From Lentibacillus amyloliquefaciens (GTDB lineage: Bacteria; Bacillota; Bacilli; Bacillales; Amphibacillaceae): DNA of 64,000 bases. Both the position numbers and the translations under genes were made by a program. Positions 47,094 through 54,993 of the stretch are shown here, one piece after another. The notes beneath the pieces were generated by a model. That model was not told the origin of the DNA. It did not search any database and was given only the letters and a program-made list of their open reading frames with translations. The stretch is from positions 2,728,001 to 2,792,000 of the forward strand of contig NZ_CP013862.1 of assembly GCF_001307805.1 (NCBI RefSeq). Reading direction: 5' to 3'. How positions within the stretch are numbered: the stretch's first letter is position 1; every line of letters starts with the position of its first letter.

Positions 47094-48377
47094 ATGAACC
47101 CAGCACAACTATACAAGCAAAAACTCAAAACGAAAGAAGACGCAGTCACGTATATCCAGCCGGAAACCGATATCATCACCCCGATTCTTGCAGCAGAACC
47201 GGGATTACTTATGAAGCAGCTGGTCCTGCACGATGGGTTGAAAGGCAATCGCCTGTTCCAAATGCTTAGTTCCCATGAAGTCATCAATCCGGACCCGGAA
47301 AAACTCAAAGTCATCAGCATGTTTATGGGGGCGACGGAGCGAAAAGCATTTAAAGAGGGTAAAATTGACCTTTTGCCGAACAATTTTTCCGATGTCCCGA
47401 AAATTCTGAAACAAACAGGACGAAAGCCGGTTGTCATGTCTGTTGCTTCACCAATGAACGAAAATGGCTATTTTTCACTTGGAACGAACGCCGATCATAC
47501 GATAGCCTTGATTCCGCATGCTGATAAGGTACTGCTTCAAGTGAATGAAAACATGCCGCGCACATTCGGGGAAAATCATGTTCATATTTCTGAGGTTACG
47601 GCGTTGATTGAAAACCATCAGCCGGTTCCTGAAGCACCTCAAGCACCTGAACAGTCGGAAAAAGACAAGCTTATCGGTGATGAGGTAGCGGGATTGATTG
47701 GTAATGGTGATACGCTGCAGATTGGTTTTGGCTCGATTCCCAATGCGATTATCGACAACTTAAAGCACTATCGGAACTTGAGCATCCACACAGAGATGGT
47801 GCCGGAGAAAATCATTTCGCTGTATGAGAGCGGGGCTGTAACAAACGAAAACAATCCATTTCAAAAAGGGAAAATGACTGCCACATTTGCCTTTGGATCA
47901 AGAGACCTTTATGACTTCATGCACGAAAATGAGACAATTTATATGATGCCGGTCAATAAGACGAACCACGTTGGCCTGCTGCAGGAAGCCAATAATCTGG
48001 TGACGGTGAATGCCGGTGTGGAAGTCGATTTCCTCGGTCAAGTCAACGCGGAAATGGTTGGGGGCACGTACTGGTCCTCAACAGGCGGTCAATCCGATTT
48101 TCAAGTTGCCTCGCGATTGTCAGAGGGTGGCCGGGGCGTCATTTGTCTGCATGCCACTGCCAAAAATGATACGATTTCCAAAATCGTGCCGTCACTTAGT
48201 CCGGGAACGCCGGTTACGACATCAAAAAATGACGTGGATTATATCATTACAGAATATGGTGTGGCACGCCTCCGCGGAAAAACCATACGCGAACGGACAA
48301 AAGCTCTGATTGCTATCGCCCATCCGGATTTCAAGGATGAGCTGACATTTAAGGCGAAAGAAATGGGGTATCTTTAG
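47094..48377 (+). CDS. Acetyl-CoA hydrolase/transferase family CoA-transferase
   Basis: 427 aa. N-terminal and C-terminal CoA-transferase halves: GATERKAF near 81-88, IGFGSIPNAI near 204-213, the catalytic Glu234 in IHTEMVPEKI, and ITEYGVARLRGKTIRERTKALI near the end. The family includes succinyl-CoA:acetate and 4-hydroxybutyrate CoA-transferases; the precise pair of acids is not evident. It follows mqo after a terminator. Proximity to a TCA-cycle enzyme makes an acetate/succinate role plausible (inference). Confidence 0.92.
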   Translation: MNPAQLYKQKLKTKEDAVTYIQPETDIITPILAAEPGLLMKQLVLHDGLKGNRLFQMLSSHEVINPDPEKLKVISMFMGATERKAFKEGKIDLLPNNFSDVPKILKQTGRKPVVMSVASPMNENGYFSLGTNADHTIALIPHADKVLLQVNENMPRTFGENHVHISEVTALIENHQPVPEAPQAPEQSEKDKLIGDEVAGLIGNGDTLQIGFGSIPNAIIDNLKHYRNLSIHTEMVPEKIISLYESGAVTNENNPFQKGKMTATFAFGSRDLYDFMHENETIYMMPVNKTNHVGLLQEANNLVTVNAGVEVDFLGQVNAEMVGGTYWSSTGGQSDFQVASRLSEGGRGVICLHATAKNDTISKIVPSLSPGTPVTTSKNDVDYIITEYGVARLRGKTIRERTKALIAIAHPDFKDELTFKAKEMGYL

Positions 48378-48554
48378 GTATAAAAATATCGTCTGAGTAT
48401 TGATCAACTCATTGCAGGCATGGATGATCTTTTTGAAAGGTGGATAGTAAGTGCTGGAATAAATATACTTCTTCTATCCGAATCATTTTCATTGGCATAA
48501 ATATGCTATCTTCACTACCATGGGAGACAAAGCTTCAGCAAAGGGGAGATTCAC

Positions 48555-49580
48555 ATGACACGCGTTAATAATCAAATTATTTTAGCTGAACGGCCACAGG
48601 GAATGCCGGGCAGCGATACATTTCAATTTGTGAAAAAAGATGTTGAGGACGTAAAGGAAGGTCAGATTCTGATTAAGACGTTGTATGTGTCCGTTGATCC
48701 ATATATGCGGGGCAGAATGGCGAACGTGGAATCTTATGTTGAACCGTTTAAGCTGGGTGAAGTTATTGGGGGCGGATCGATTGGTGAAGTCATTGAATCC
48801 AAATCAGATCAGTTCACTGAAGGTAATGTTGTGACAGGAGCGTTCGGCTGGCAGGAATATTATGTCGCCGGTGAAAATGAAGTCCGGCAAATTGACCCCT
48901 CAAATGCACCTGTCACGACCAATCTGCACATATTGGGCATGACCGGTTTAACCGCCTACTTCGGTCTGTTGGATATCGGCACCCCGAAAGAAGGTGAAAC
49001 AGTTGTGATTTCTGGAGCAGCCGGCTCAGTCGGTTCCACTGCCGGCCAAATCGCCAAAATCAAAGGTGCACGTGTTGTAGGCATTGCCGGCTCTGAGGAG
49101 AAAATCTCACTTTTGAAAGACGAACTTAACTTTGATGAAGGCATCAATTACAAAACGTCTAATGATATTAAAGAGGATTTAAAACAAGCATGCCCGAACG
49201 GTGTTGATGTGTATTTCGATAATGTCGGCGGGGAGATATCGGATACTGTCATGACGCAATTGAATAAGTATGCCCGGATTCCGGCCTGTGGCGCGATTTC
49301 TGCCTATAACATGGAAGAGCAGGACATCGGCCCGCGCGTACAGCAAACGCTGATTAAGAAAAGCGCTTTGATGCAAGGCTTCATCGTCGGCAATTATTCC
49401 GAACGCTTCAAGGAGGGTGCCAAGCATCTCGGCCAATGGCTGCAGGAAGGAAAACTCACCTATCGTGAAACAATCAAAGAAGGTTTTGAAAACATCCCGG
49501 AAGCATTTCTTGATTTGTTTCGCGGAAAGAATATTGGGAAGCTGCTTGTGAAAGTGGGTGAGCGGGAGTATGAGAAATAA
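48555..49580 (+). CDS. yfmJ: NADP-dependent oxidoreductase, YfmJ type (zinc-free MDR)
   Basis: 341 aa. Medium-chain reductase lacking the zinc ligands: VSVDPYMRGRM near 47-57, GMTGLTAYFGL near 127-137, the Rossmann motif VISGAAGSVGSTAGQIAK near 154-171, and VDVYFDNVGGE near 217-227. These are the marks of the leukotriene-B4-dehydrogenase / CurA / YfmJ subgroup that reduces enones. Its physiological substrate is unknown. Ribosome site AAGGGGAG. Ends at a bidirectional hairpin. Confidence 0.93.
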   Translation: MTRVNNQIILAERPQGMPGSDTFQFVKKDVEDVKEGQILIKTLYVSVDPYMRGRMANVESYVEPFKLGEVIGGGSIGEVIESKSDQFTEGNVVTGAFGWQEYYVAGENEVRQIDPSNAPVTTNLHILGMTGLTAYFGLLDIGTPKEGETVVISGAAGSVGSTAGQIAKIKGARVVGIAGSEEKISLLKDELNFDEGINYKTSNDIKEDLKQACPNGVDVYFDNVGGEISDTVMTQLNKYARIPACGAISAYNMEEQDIGPRVQQTLIKKSALMQGFIVGNYSERFKEGAKHLGQWLQEGKLTYRETIKEGFENIPEAFLDLFRGKNIGKLLVKVGEREYEK

Positions 49581-49599
49581 ATAATTGATAGATGATGAA

Positions 49600-49655
49600 A
49601 CGGGGCTGATCCAATAGACGCTAAGTTGGCGCATCGGATCAGCCCCATTATTATG
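49600..49655. terminator. Terminator between yfmJ and the phosphoribosyltransferase
   Basis: Perfect 11-bp stem GGGGCTGATCC / GGATCAGCCCC with an inner GACGC / GCGC-type pairing, followed by ATTATTATGTT. Genes are convergent. Confidence 0.8.
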
Positions 49656-49696
49656 TTGATTTATGGAAAATTCATTCATTCTACTTCAAAAGTCGT

Positions 49697-50239
49697 TTAT
49701 TTGATTTTAAAGACAGGCAGCTTTTCCAAAAAGACAATATCATCCCGTTCAGACGCACCACCTTCAGCCAATATAGCGGCCTTTGCGACAACGTCACCAC
49801 CGGCTTTTTGAACCAATTCTTCAAGTGCCTGCATTGATTCACCGGTACTGATAACGTCATCGATCAGAGCGATGCGTTTGCCTTTGATCATGTTCGCATC
49901 GTGTGAATCCAGACATAATAACTGTGAGTTTTGAGTGGTGATGGAATTGACTTCATGGGTTAACGGCTTATCCATGTAGGCTTTAACATTTTTTCGTGCC
50001 ACGATATAACGTTTCATGCCGAGTGCTTTCGCAACTTCGTGGACAAATGGGATGCCTTTCGCTTCTGCCGTGACAAGCATGTCAACCTTGGGCAGCCTTT
50101 TTGCCAGTAATGGAGCTGCAGCGGTGACAAGTTCCGTATCGCCCAAAACGATGAAGCTTGCTATCTTTAAGTCGTCATTTATGGCAATAATAGGCAGCTC
50201 GCGTGTGACCCCAGCGACATTCAGTTCATAAGTTTTCAT
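49697..50239 (-). CDS. Purine phosphoribosyltransferase family protein
   Basis: 180 aa from the ATG at 50239, preceded by GGAGGG. Type I PRT fold with the PRPP loop IALIDDVISTGESMQAL near 120-136 and VDMLVTAEAKGIPFVHEVAKALG near 53-75, as in adenine PRT and the PurR effector domain. It is not Xpt-like at its N-terminus. It is the second gene behind a guanine-type riboswitch and a permease, so salvage of a guanine-related base is more likely than adenine (inference). Confidence 0.87.
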   Translation of the reverse strand: MKTYELNVAGVTRELPIIAINDDLKIASFIVLGDTELVTAAAPLLAKRLPKVDMLVTAEAKGIPFVHEVAKALGMKRYIVARKNVKAYMDKPLTHEVNSITTQNSQLLCLDSHDANMIKGKRIALIDDVISTGESMQALEELVQKAGGDVVAKAAILAEGGASERDDIVFLEKLPVFKIK

Positions 50240-50261
50240 TTGTAGACCCTCCAATAGACTA

Positions 50262-51332
50262 CTAGACTCCAAAAATACTTAATAGAAACTCCATAATAAC
50301 GCCGGCAAGCATTCCAAGGAATGGATCTGCTATAGCTGTCACAACCATTGTCATCCCGCCGATCAGACTGGCGCCGGCACCTTCTGCAGAGAGCGCGGCC
50401 TGTGCATTTCCGGGCAATGTCACAATCGCACCCAGAACAAACAGGAACCCGGCAATTGAAGCGCTTGGGACGAATTTACCGATTTTAGGCAAAAGCTTCA
50501 GAAATAGAATGATAGCCATCAAGGCCATCATGATGACACCGGATAAGACGGCATGGGGCGCATCGGCAGTAGCCGAAATAACGACTTCGACCGGCCCGCC
50601 GCCAAATAAAGAAGATGCCATGTCGGCAAGACTGCTGATAATTGTGATGGTATCGATACTAACATCTGTTTCAGCGATTTCTCCGTTAATCTTTCCGAAT
50701 GCAATATTAGCGCCGATGTTTAAACAAACCATGGCGAGTGCACCGCGGATGATCATCGGTGATAGCATCAGCTTTTGCAGCTTAAGTTTTTCCTCAGTTG
50801 TATCCTCGGGGATGCGGTTTTTATCCTTTTCAACAAAATAGTTGATAAAGCTGGACAGAATCACAGACAGCGTGATCGTATAGACCAGATCTTTTGTTGC
50901 AATATAAACAATCAGCGCAACGACAAATGACGATATCCCGACGATTCGGTCCTGCTTTGCCATATCCCAGGATACTTTGGCAAGCATGATGCCGACGCCT
51001 GCCATCATGCCATTAGTGATGACAGGGCCGATCCAGTCAATGATAGTACCCATTAAGCCAAACAGCCCGATGACTAGCATGATGAATGCTCCAAAGAAAA
51101 TCATCGACAGGCGTTCACGGAGATTTCCCCCCATTTTGCCTGCTACGGTGATGGTCTCTGCCTGAAATGAAATGACGGCAACATTACTCGTGATTGTGTT
51201 GCCAAACGCACCGACGATGAATGCCATCGCCGTTGGTACGGAGGCAAAACCGAATGTCATAGCAAGCAAACCCTGCGGCAGACCATTCAGCACACCGCTG
51301 AAAGCCGCCATAATGTCTTTTAATATGTCCAT
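50262..51332 (-). CDS. NCS2-like purine permease
   Basis: 356 aa from the ATG at 51332, placed by AAGGAG; the longer frame to 51428 runs through the riboswitch. About ten to twelve hydrophobic segments; motifs include FGNTITSNVAVISFQAET near 41-58 and GGGPVEVVISATADAPHA near 246-263. The look is that of xanthine/uracil/guanine permeases of the NCS2 superfamily, though diverged. Guanine-riboswitch control and the adjacent PRT gene, 22 bp downstream, support purine-base uptake. Confidence 0.78.
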   Translation of the reverse strand: MDILKDIMAAFSGVLNGLPQGLLAMTFGFASVPTAMAFIVGAFGNTITSNVAVISFQAETITVAGKMGGNLRERLSMIFFGAFIMLVIGLFGLMGTIIDWIGPVITNGMMAGVGIMLAKVSWDMAKQDRIVGISSFVVALIVYIATKDLVYTITLSVILSSFINYFVEKDKNRIPEDTTEEKLKLQKLMLSPMIIRGALAMVCLNIGANIAFGKINGEIAETDVSIDTITIISSLADMASSLFGGGPVEVVISATADAPHAVLSGVIMMALMAIILFLKLLPKIGKFVPSASIAGFLFVLGAIVTLPGNAQAALSAEGAGASLIGGMTMVVTAIADPFLGMLAGVIMEFLLSIFGV

Positions 51333-51375
51333 CCTGATGCTCCTTCTTTTCCCCAATGAGTGGCGGCACAAAAAT

Positions 51376-51405
51376 AAAAAAGACCCCGAGAACGGGGCCT
51401 TTTTG
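51376..51405 (-). terminator. Riboswitch-controlled terminator
   Basis: On the minus strand AAAAAGGCCCCG / CGGGGTCTTTTTT with a 4-nt loop, lying between the aptamer and the permease start; the usual expression platform for a purine OFF-switch. Confidence 0.88.
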
Positions 51406-51424
51406 CATATGTCAGAAGCACCGT

Positions 51425-51489
51425 CCATAGTAGAGTAATTTAAGGTTACTCTGTAGAGACTCCCAGTCCGTATTACCGGGAATATATGG
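51425..51489 (-). ncRNA. Purine riboswitch aptamer, guanine class
   Basis: On the minus strand the P1 arm CCATA and TATGG, then CGGTAATACGG, GGGAGTCTCTAC, and AACCTTAAATTA with the closing segment CTACTATGG. The junction J3/1 reads ACTATG, with C at the position equal to C74 of the B. subtilis xpt aptamer, which pairs with guanine or hypoxanthine; adenine switches have U there. It precedes a terminator and the permease-PRT operon. Confidence 0.95.
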
Positions 51490-51697
51490 GGAAATATATT
51501 GTGTTATTTACGAACAATATTATCATTCATTGCAAAAATATTCAATTTTTGAGCGTCTAATGATTATTTTTTGATGGTTATCATGTTAGAAATTAACAAA
51601 AGGCGAATGTATAATGGTTGGTGCGTTCGATGTTTTTGTCATCAGCCGCCTGATTGAGTTGTTCAGGAGCATACTGGCTGTTCGTATCAATAGGCGT

Positions 51698-52216
51698 TCA
51701 TAAATATTTTTCCATTCGTATATCCGGCCACATTTTTCCCTGCCACCATGTAAAATCCTCAATCCTCCCAATTTCCCGATAACCAAGCTTTTGATATAAT
51801 CTGTGAGCTCGTTTGTTGAAAGCAAACACACCCAGTTCAATGCGTTTGATGTTATTTGTTTTAATCTGTTTCTCCAAATAGTTCATAGCGGCATAACCGA
51901 TGCCCTTGCTCTGTTCCTTATGTTCGCCGATGACAATCCCTATCCAGGCAGTTTTGGGTTCTTTTTTATAGAGATGGCTCGGGTCAATTATGTAGTTCAT
52001 TTCGCCGATTAACTGGTCATCTGTGTAAATAAGATAAATCGTTTCGTATGTTAAGCGGTTTGCTAAGTCATTTATGCTTACATTCTTTGGCTTTCTTAAC
52101 TCCGCTTCACTTTGAACAGGGTGGGTTAATCCCATTAATGCCGGATCGTTTTCCCATTGGTTAAGCGTCTTTAGTACATTTAAGTTTGGTTCAGTTAACT
52201 GTACAAATTGAATCAT
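51698..52216 (-). CDS. GNAT family N-acetyltransferase
   Basis: 172 aa. GNAT fold with the acetyl-CoA site KEQSKGIGYAAMNYLEKQI near 104-122 and RIELGVFAFNKRAHRLYQKLGYREIGR near 129-155. Substrate unknown; related to RimJ/RimL and aminoglycoside 6'-type acetyltransferases in general form. A paralogue in decay lies at 60880-61120. The stop is TGA and the same frame stays open for another 35 codons downstream. The rest of the gap to 51490 shows nothing else. Confidence 0.9.
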   Translation of the reverse strand: MIQFVQLTEPNLNVLKTLNQWENDPALMGLTHPVQSEAELRKPKNVSINDLANRLTYETIYLIYTDDQLIGEMNYIIDPSHLYKKEPKTAWIGIVIGEHKEQSKGIGYAAMNYLEKQIKTNNIKRIELGVFAFNKRAHRLYQKLGYREIGRIEDFTWWQGKMWPDIRMEKYL

Positions 52217-52225
52217 AATGGCACC

Positions 52226-52777
52226 TCATTCCCTAAACCTGAAACTATTAATCAGCTCAGCCATCTGTTTCGGGGATTTATCCATGTCGTTTGCCAGCCA
52301 GTGCTTGATGACGTAGATGCTTCCGCTAATAATAAACGTGCTGGCATATTCGGATATATCCTCGTCGACTTCATTATTGTCGATCCAGCTTTTGATCAGG
52401 AACGTGCGGGCAACATCCATGACACGACGTTCAAAAGATTGGTCACCGTTTCCGCTGAGAAGTGTCTGGCAGATATCACGTTTGGAAACAACGTATTCCA
52501 GCAGCTTTTCGGTCATCTTCAGTGCTTCTGCTTCCCGCTCGAAATTATATTGATTTAAGTAGATGTTTAAATCCGCAATCAGCTCTTCTTCAATTTGCTC
52601 GAGTAAGTCAAACTGGTCATGATAATGGCTGTAAAAGGTCGAGCGGTTAATGTCGGCCTCTTCGCAGATTTCTTTAACGGTAATCGCTGAAATTTGTTTC
52701 GTTTCCAATAAAGTGATTAAACTATCCTTTAAGACCATGCGAGTATACTTTTTCCGGCGGTCGAGTTTTTCGTTCAT
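52226..52777 (-). CDS. TetR/AcrR family regulator
   Basis: 183 aa from the ATG at 52777 (another ATG at 52804; neither has a strong ribosome site). N-terminal helix-turn-helix ISAITVKEICEEADINRSTFYSHYHDQF near 28-55, then an alpha-helical ligand domain. It is divergent from an MMPL exporter gene, with inverted repeats over that gene's promoter, so it most likely represses it (inference from context). Confidence 0.92.
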   Translation of the reverse strand: MNEKLDRRKKYTRMVLKDSLITLLETKQISAITVKEICEEADINRSTFYSHYHDQFDLLEQIEEELIADLNIYLNQYNFEREAEALKMTEKLLEYVVSKRDICQTLLSGNGDQSFERRVMDVARTFLIKSWIDNNEVDEDISEYASTFIISGSIYVIKHWLANDMDKSPKQMAELINSFRFRE

Positions 52778-52861
52778 AAAATCGTCACACTTTCTTCTTA
52801 GCATTTGGCAACATATTTTTTCGAAGTGTTGGTTTTTGTACGCATGTTATAAAACTGTTTG

Positions 52862-52902
52862 TTGTAAATCCAACACGGTGTCGTATATAATATTATCGTG
52901 TT
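52862..52902 (+). promoter_or_regulatory. Promoter of the MMPL gene with inverted repeat
   Basis: TTGTAA at 52862-52867, 18-bp spacer, TATAAT at 52886-52891. AACACG (52872-52877) and CGTGTT (52897-52902) form an inverted repeat around the -10, a fair TetR-type operator. A further GTGTTGG / CCAACAC pair lies around 52825 and 52870. Confidence 0.65.
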
Positions 52903-52940
52903 CGAATGGATGATGCAAGAGAGGATGAACACCGATTGAT

Positions 52941-54989
52941 ATGACAACACGCATTTTAAACAATAAAAAATCGATTGTAATCACATTTCTGTTGCTGATG
53001 ATTATCAGCGCGGCGGTGCAGTTCGGCGTACCGGTCAATCACGATATGGTTGACTTTTTACCGGATGATACGCCTTCCATTGAAGCGACGGATGTTATGA
53101 ATGAAGAATTTGACGGGGCGGTTGCCAATACCCGGGTCATGATGAAGGATTTTAGCATATCAGAGGCATTGGCTTTTAAGGGAGAGCTGGAAGCAGTTGA
53201 TGGCGTCTCTGAAGTGATGTGGCTCGATGACGCGATTGATATTAAAAAACCGATTGAAATGGCAGATGCCGATACCGTTGAGTCATACTATGAGGATGAC
53301 AATGCACTGTATTCTTTCCATATTGAAGAAGGCAAAGAAGTAGAAACGACCGATGCCGTCTATGAATTGATCGGTGAGGAGAACGCTATGTCAGGCGATG
53401 CTCTTGATACGGCAATCTCGCAAAAAATGACCGGGCAGGAGTCGATGAATGCCGCTTTGATTCTTGTGCCGATTATCATTTTGATTCTGTTATTATCGAC
53501 ACGGTCTTGGATTGAGCCGGTATTTTTCCTGACAGCAATCGGGGTATCGATCCTTATTAACCTCGGGACGAACGTGTTTGTCGGAGAGATCTCCTTTATA
53601 ACACAGGCGGTGGCACCGATTCTGCAGCTGGCAGTGTCACTTGATTATGCGATATTTTTGCTTCACAGTTTTGACGATTACCGGAAAGAGACTGAGGACC
53701 CGACAGAGGCGATGAAACGTGCGATGAAGCGGTCATTTCCTGCCATCGCTGCGAGCGCATCAACAACGGTATTCGGATTTACGGCTTTGATGTTTATGGA
53801 ATTTGGGCTTGGTGCTGACCTGGGGCTGAACCTAGTCAAAGGGATTTTGCTCAGCTTTATCAGTGTGATGATTTTCCTCCCGGCTCTGACGCTGATGTTT
53901 TATAAATGGATTGATAAAACGCAGCACCGGCCATTCATGCCGAGTATTTATCGCATCGGGAAACATGTTATGAAATTGCGCATCCCTGTGCTTCTGGTGG
54001 TACTAATCCTGATTGTTCCGGCGTTTCTGGCCCAGAGTCAGACCAACTTCCTTTATGGAACCGGCGGACAACCGGAAGATACACGGGCCGGAAGTGATTC
54101 TGCTGCAATTGAAGAGTCATTCGGTAAATTTACGCCGATGGTGCTGCTGGTGCCTAAAGGCGACCTCGCCCGGGAAGAAGAACTCGTCCAGGAGCTTGAT
54201 GACTTCAATCATGTGAAAAGCACTGTCTCTTATGTTGATACCGTCGGAGCAGGCATACCGCCGGAGTACCTCGATGAATCACAGACCGAACAGTTCTTTT
54301 CGGAGAGTTACAGCCGGATTACGTTAAATACAACTACCAATAATGAGGGTGATGAAGCCTTTAACCTTGTGGAAAATGTCAGGGATACGGCAGCGAATTA
54401 TTATGGTGATGATTTTCACGCCTTGGGACAGAGTGTCACCTTATATGATATGAAGGACATGGTAGAACAGGATAATACGGTTGTGAACATATTGACCGTT
54501 GTGACGATTGCCATAGTCCTGCTTGTCACATTCCGCTCGATTTCCATTCCGGTTATATTGCTTTTGACGATTCAGTCCGCTGTCTGGTTTAATTTATCGG
54601 TGCCGTATTTCACCAACTCATCACTCGTTTATATCGGATATCTGATTGTCAGTACGGTACAGCTGGCGGCGACAGTCGATTACGCGATTCTTTTCACGGA
54701 AAATTATACGCATAATCGAAAAAGAATGGGCGCAATGGCGGCGATTAAGAAAACCATTAACGAAAAAATCTTTTCGATTGGCGTGTCCGCATCGATTTTG
54801 TCCAGTGTCGGCTTTATCCTGTGGGCGACATCAAGTGATCCGATTGTTTCCTCCATTGGGCTCTTGCTCGGACGGGGTGCGTTATTGGCATTTCTGATGG
54901 TAGTGTTTTTACTGCCGGGGTTGTTGCTCATATGTGACCGGATTATTGAAAAAACAACATGGAAACCAAACTTTTTTAAAGGGAAGTGA
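52941..54989 (+). CDS. MMPL/RND-family membrane exporter
   Basis: 682 aa. Two repeats, each with one helix, a large extracytoplasmic loop and a five-helix bundle; sterol-sensing-like motifs LDYAIFLLHSFDDYRKET near 234-251 and VDYAILFTENYTHNRKRM near 571-588. MMPL proteins use proton motive force to move lipids or hydrophobic compounds. It is controlled by a divergent TetR gene and followed, after 4 bp, by an exported partner gene. Confidence 0.93.
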   Translation: MTTRILNNKKSIVITFLLLMIISAAVQFGVPVNHDMVDFLPDDTPSIEATDVMNEEFDGAVANTRVMMKDFSISEALAFKGELEAVDGVSEVMWLDDAIDIKKPIEMADADTVESYYEDDNALYSFHIEEGKEVETTDAVYELIGEENAMSGDALDTAISQKMTGQESMNAALILVPIIILILLLSTRSWIEPVFFLTAIGVSILINLGTNVFVGEISFITQAVAPILQLAVSLDYAIFLLHSFDDYRKETEDPTEAMKRAMKRSFPAIAASASTTVFGFTALMFMEFGLGADLGLNLVKGILLSFISVMIFLPALTLMFYKWIDKTQHRPFMPSIYRIGKHVMKLRIPVLLVVLILIVPAFLAQSQTNFLYGTGGQPEDTRAGSDSAAIEESFGKFTPMVLLVPKGDLAREEELVQELDDFNHVKSTVSYVDTVGAGIPPEYLDESQTEQFFSESYSRITLNTTTNNEGDEAFNLVENVRDTAANYYGDDFHALGQSVTLYDMKDMVEQDNTVVNILTVVTIAIVLLVTFRSISIPVILLLTIQSAVWFNLSVPYFTNSSLVYIGYLIVSTVQLAATVDYAILFTENYTHNRKRMGAMAAIKKTINEKIFSIGVSASILSSVGFILWATSSDPIVSSIGLLLGRGALLAFLMVVFLLPGLLLICDRIIEKTTWKPNFFKGK

Positions 54990-54993
54990 TGCT

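Noticed and set aside
51472..51485. Additional Noc-like sequence ATTACCGGGAATAT
   Set aside because: Several mismatches to the core, and the bases belong to the conserved junction of the purine riboswitch.
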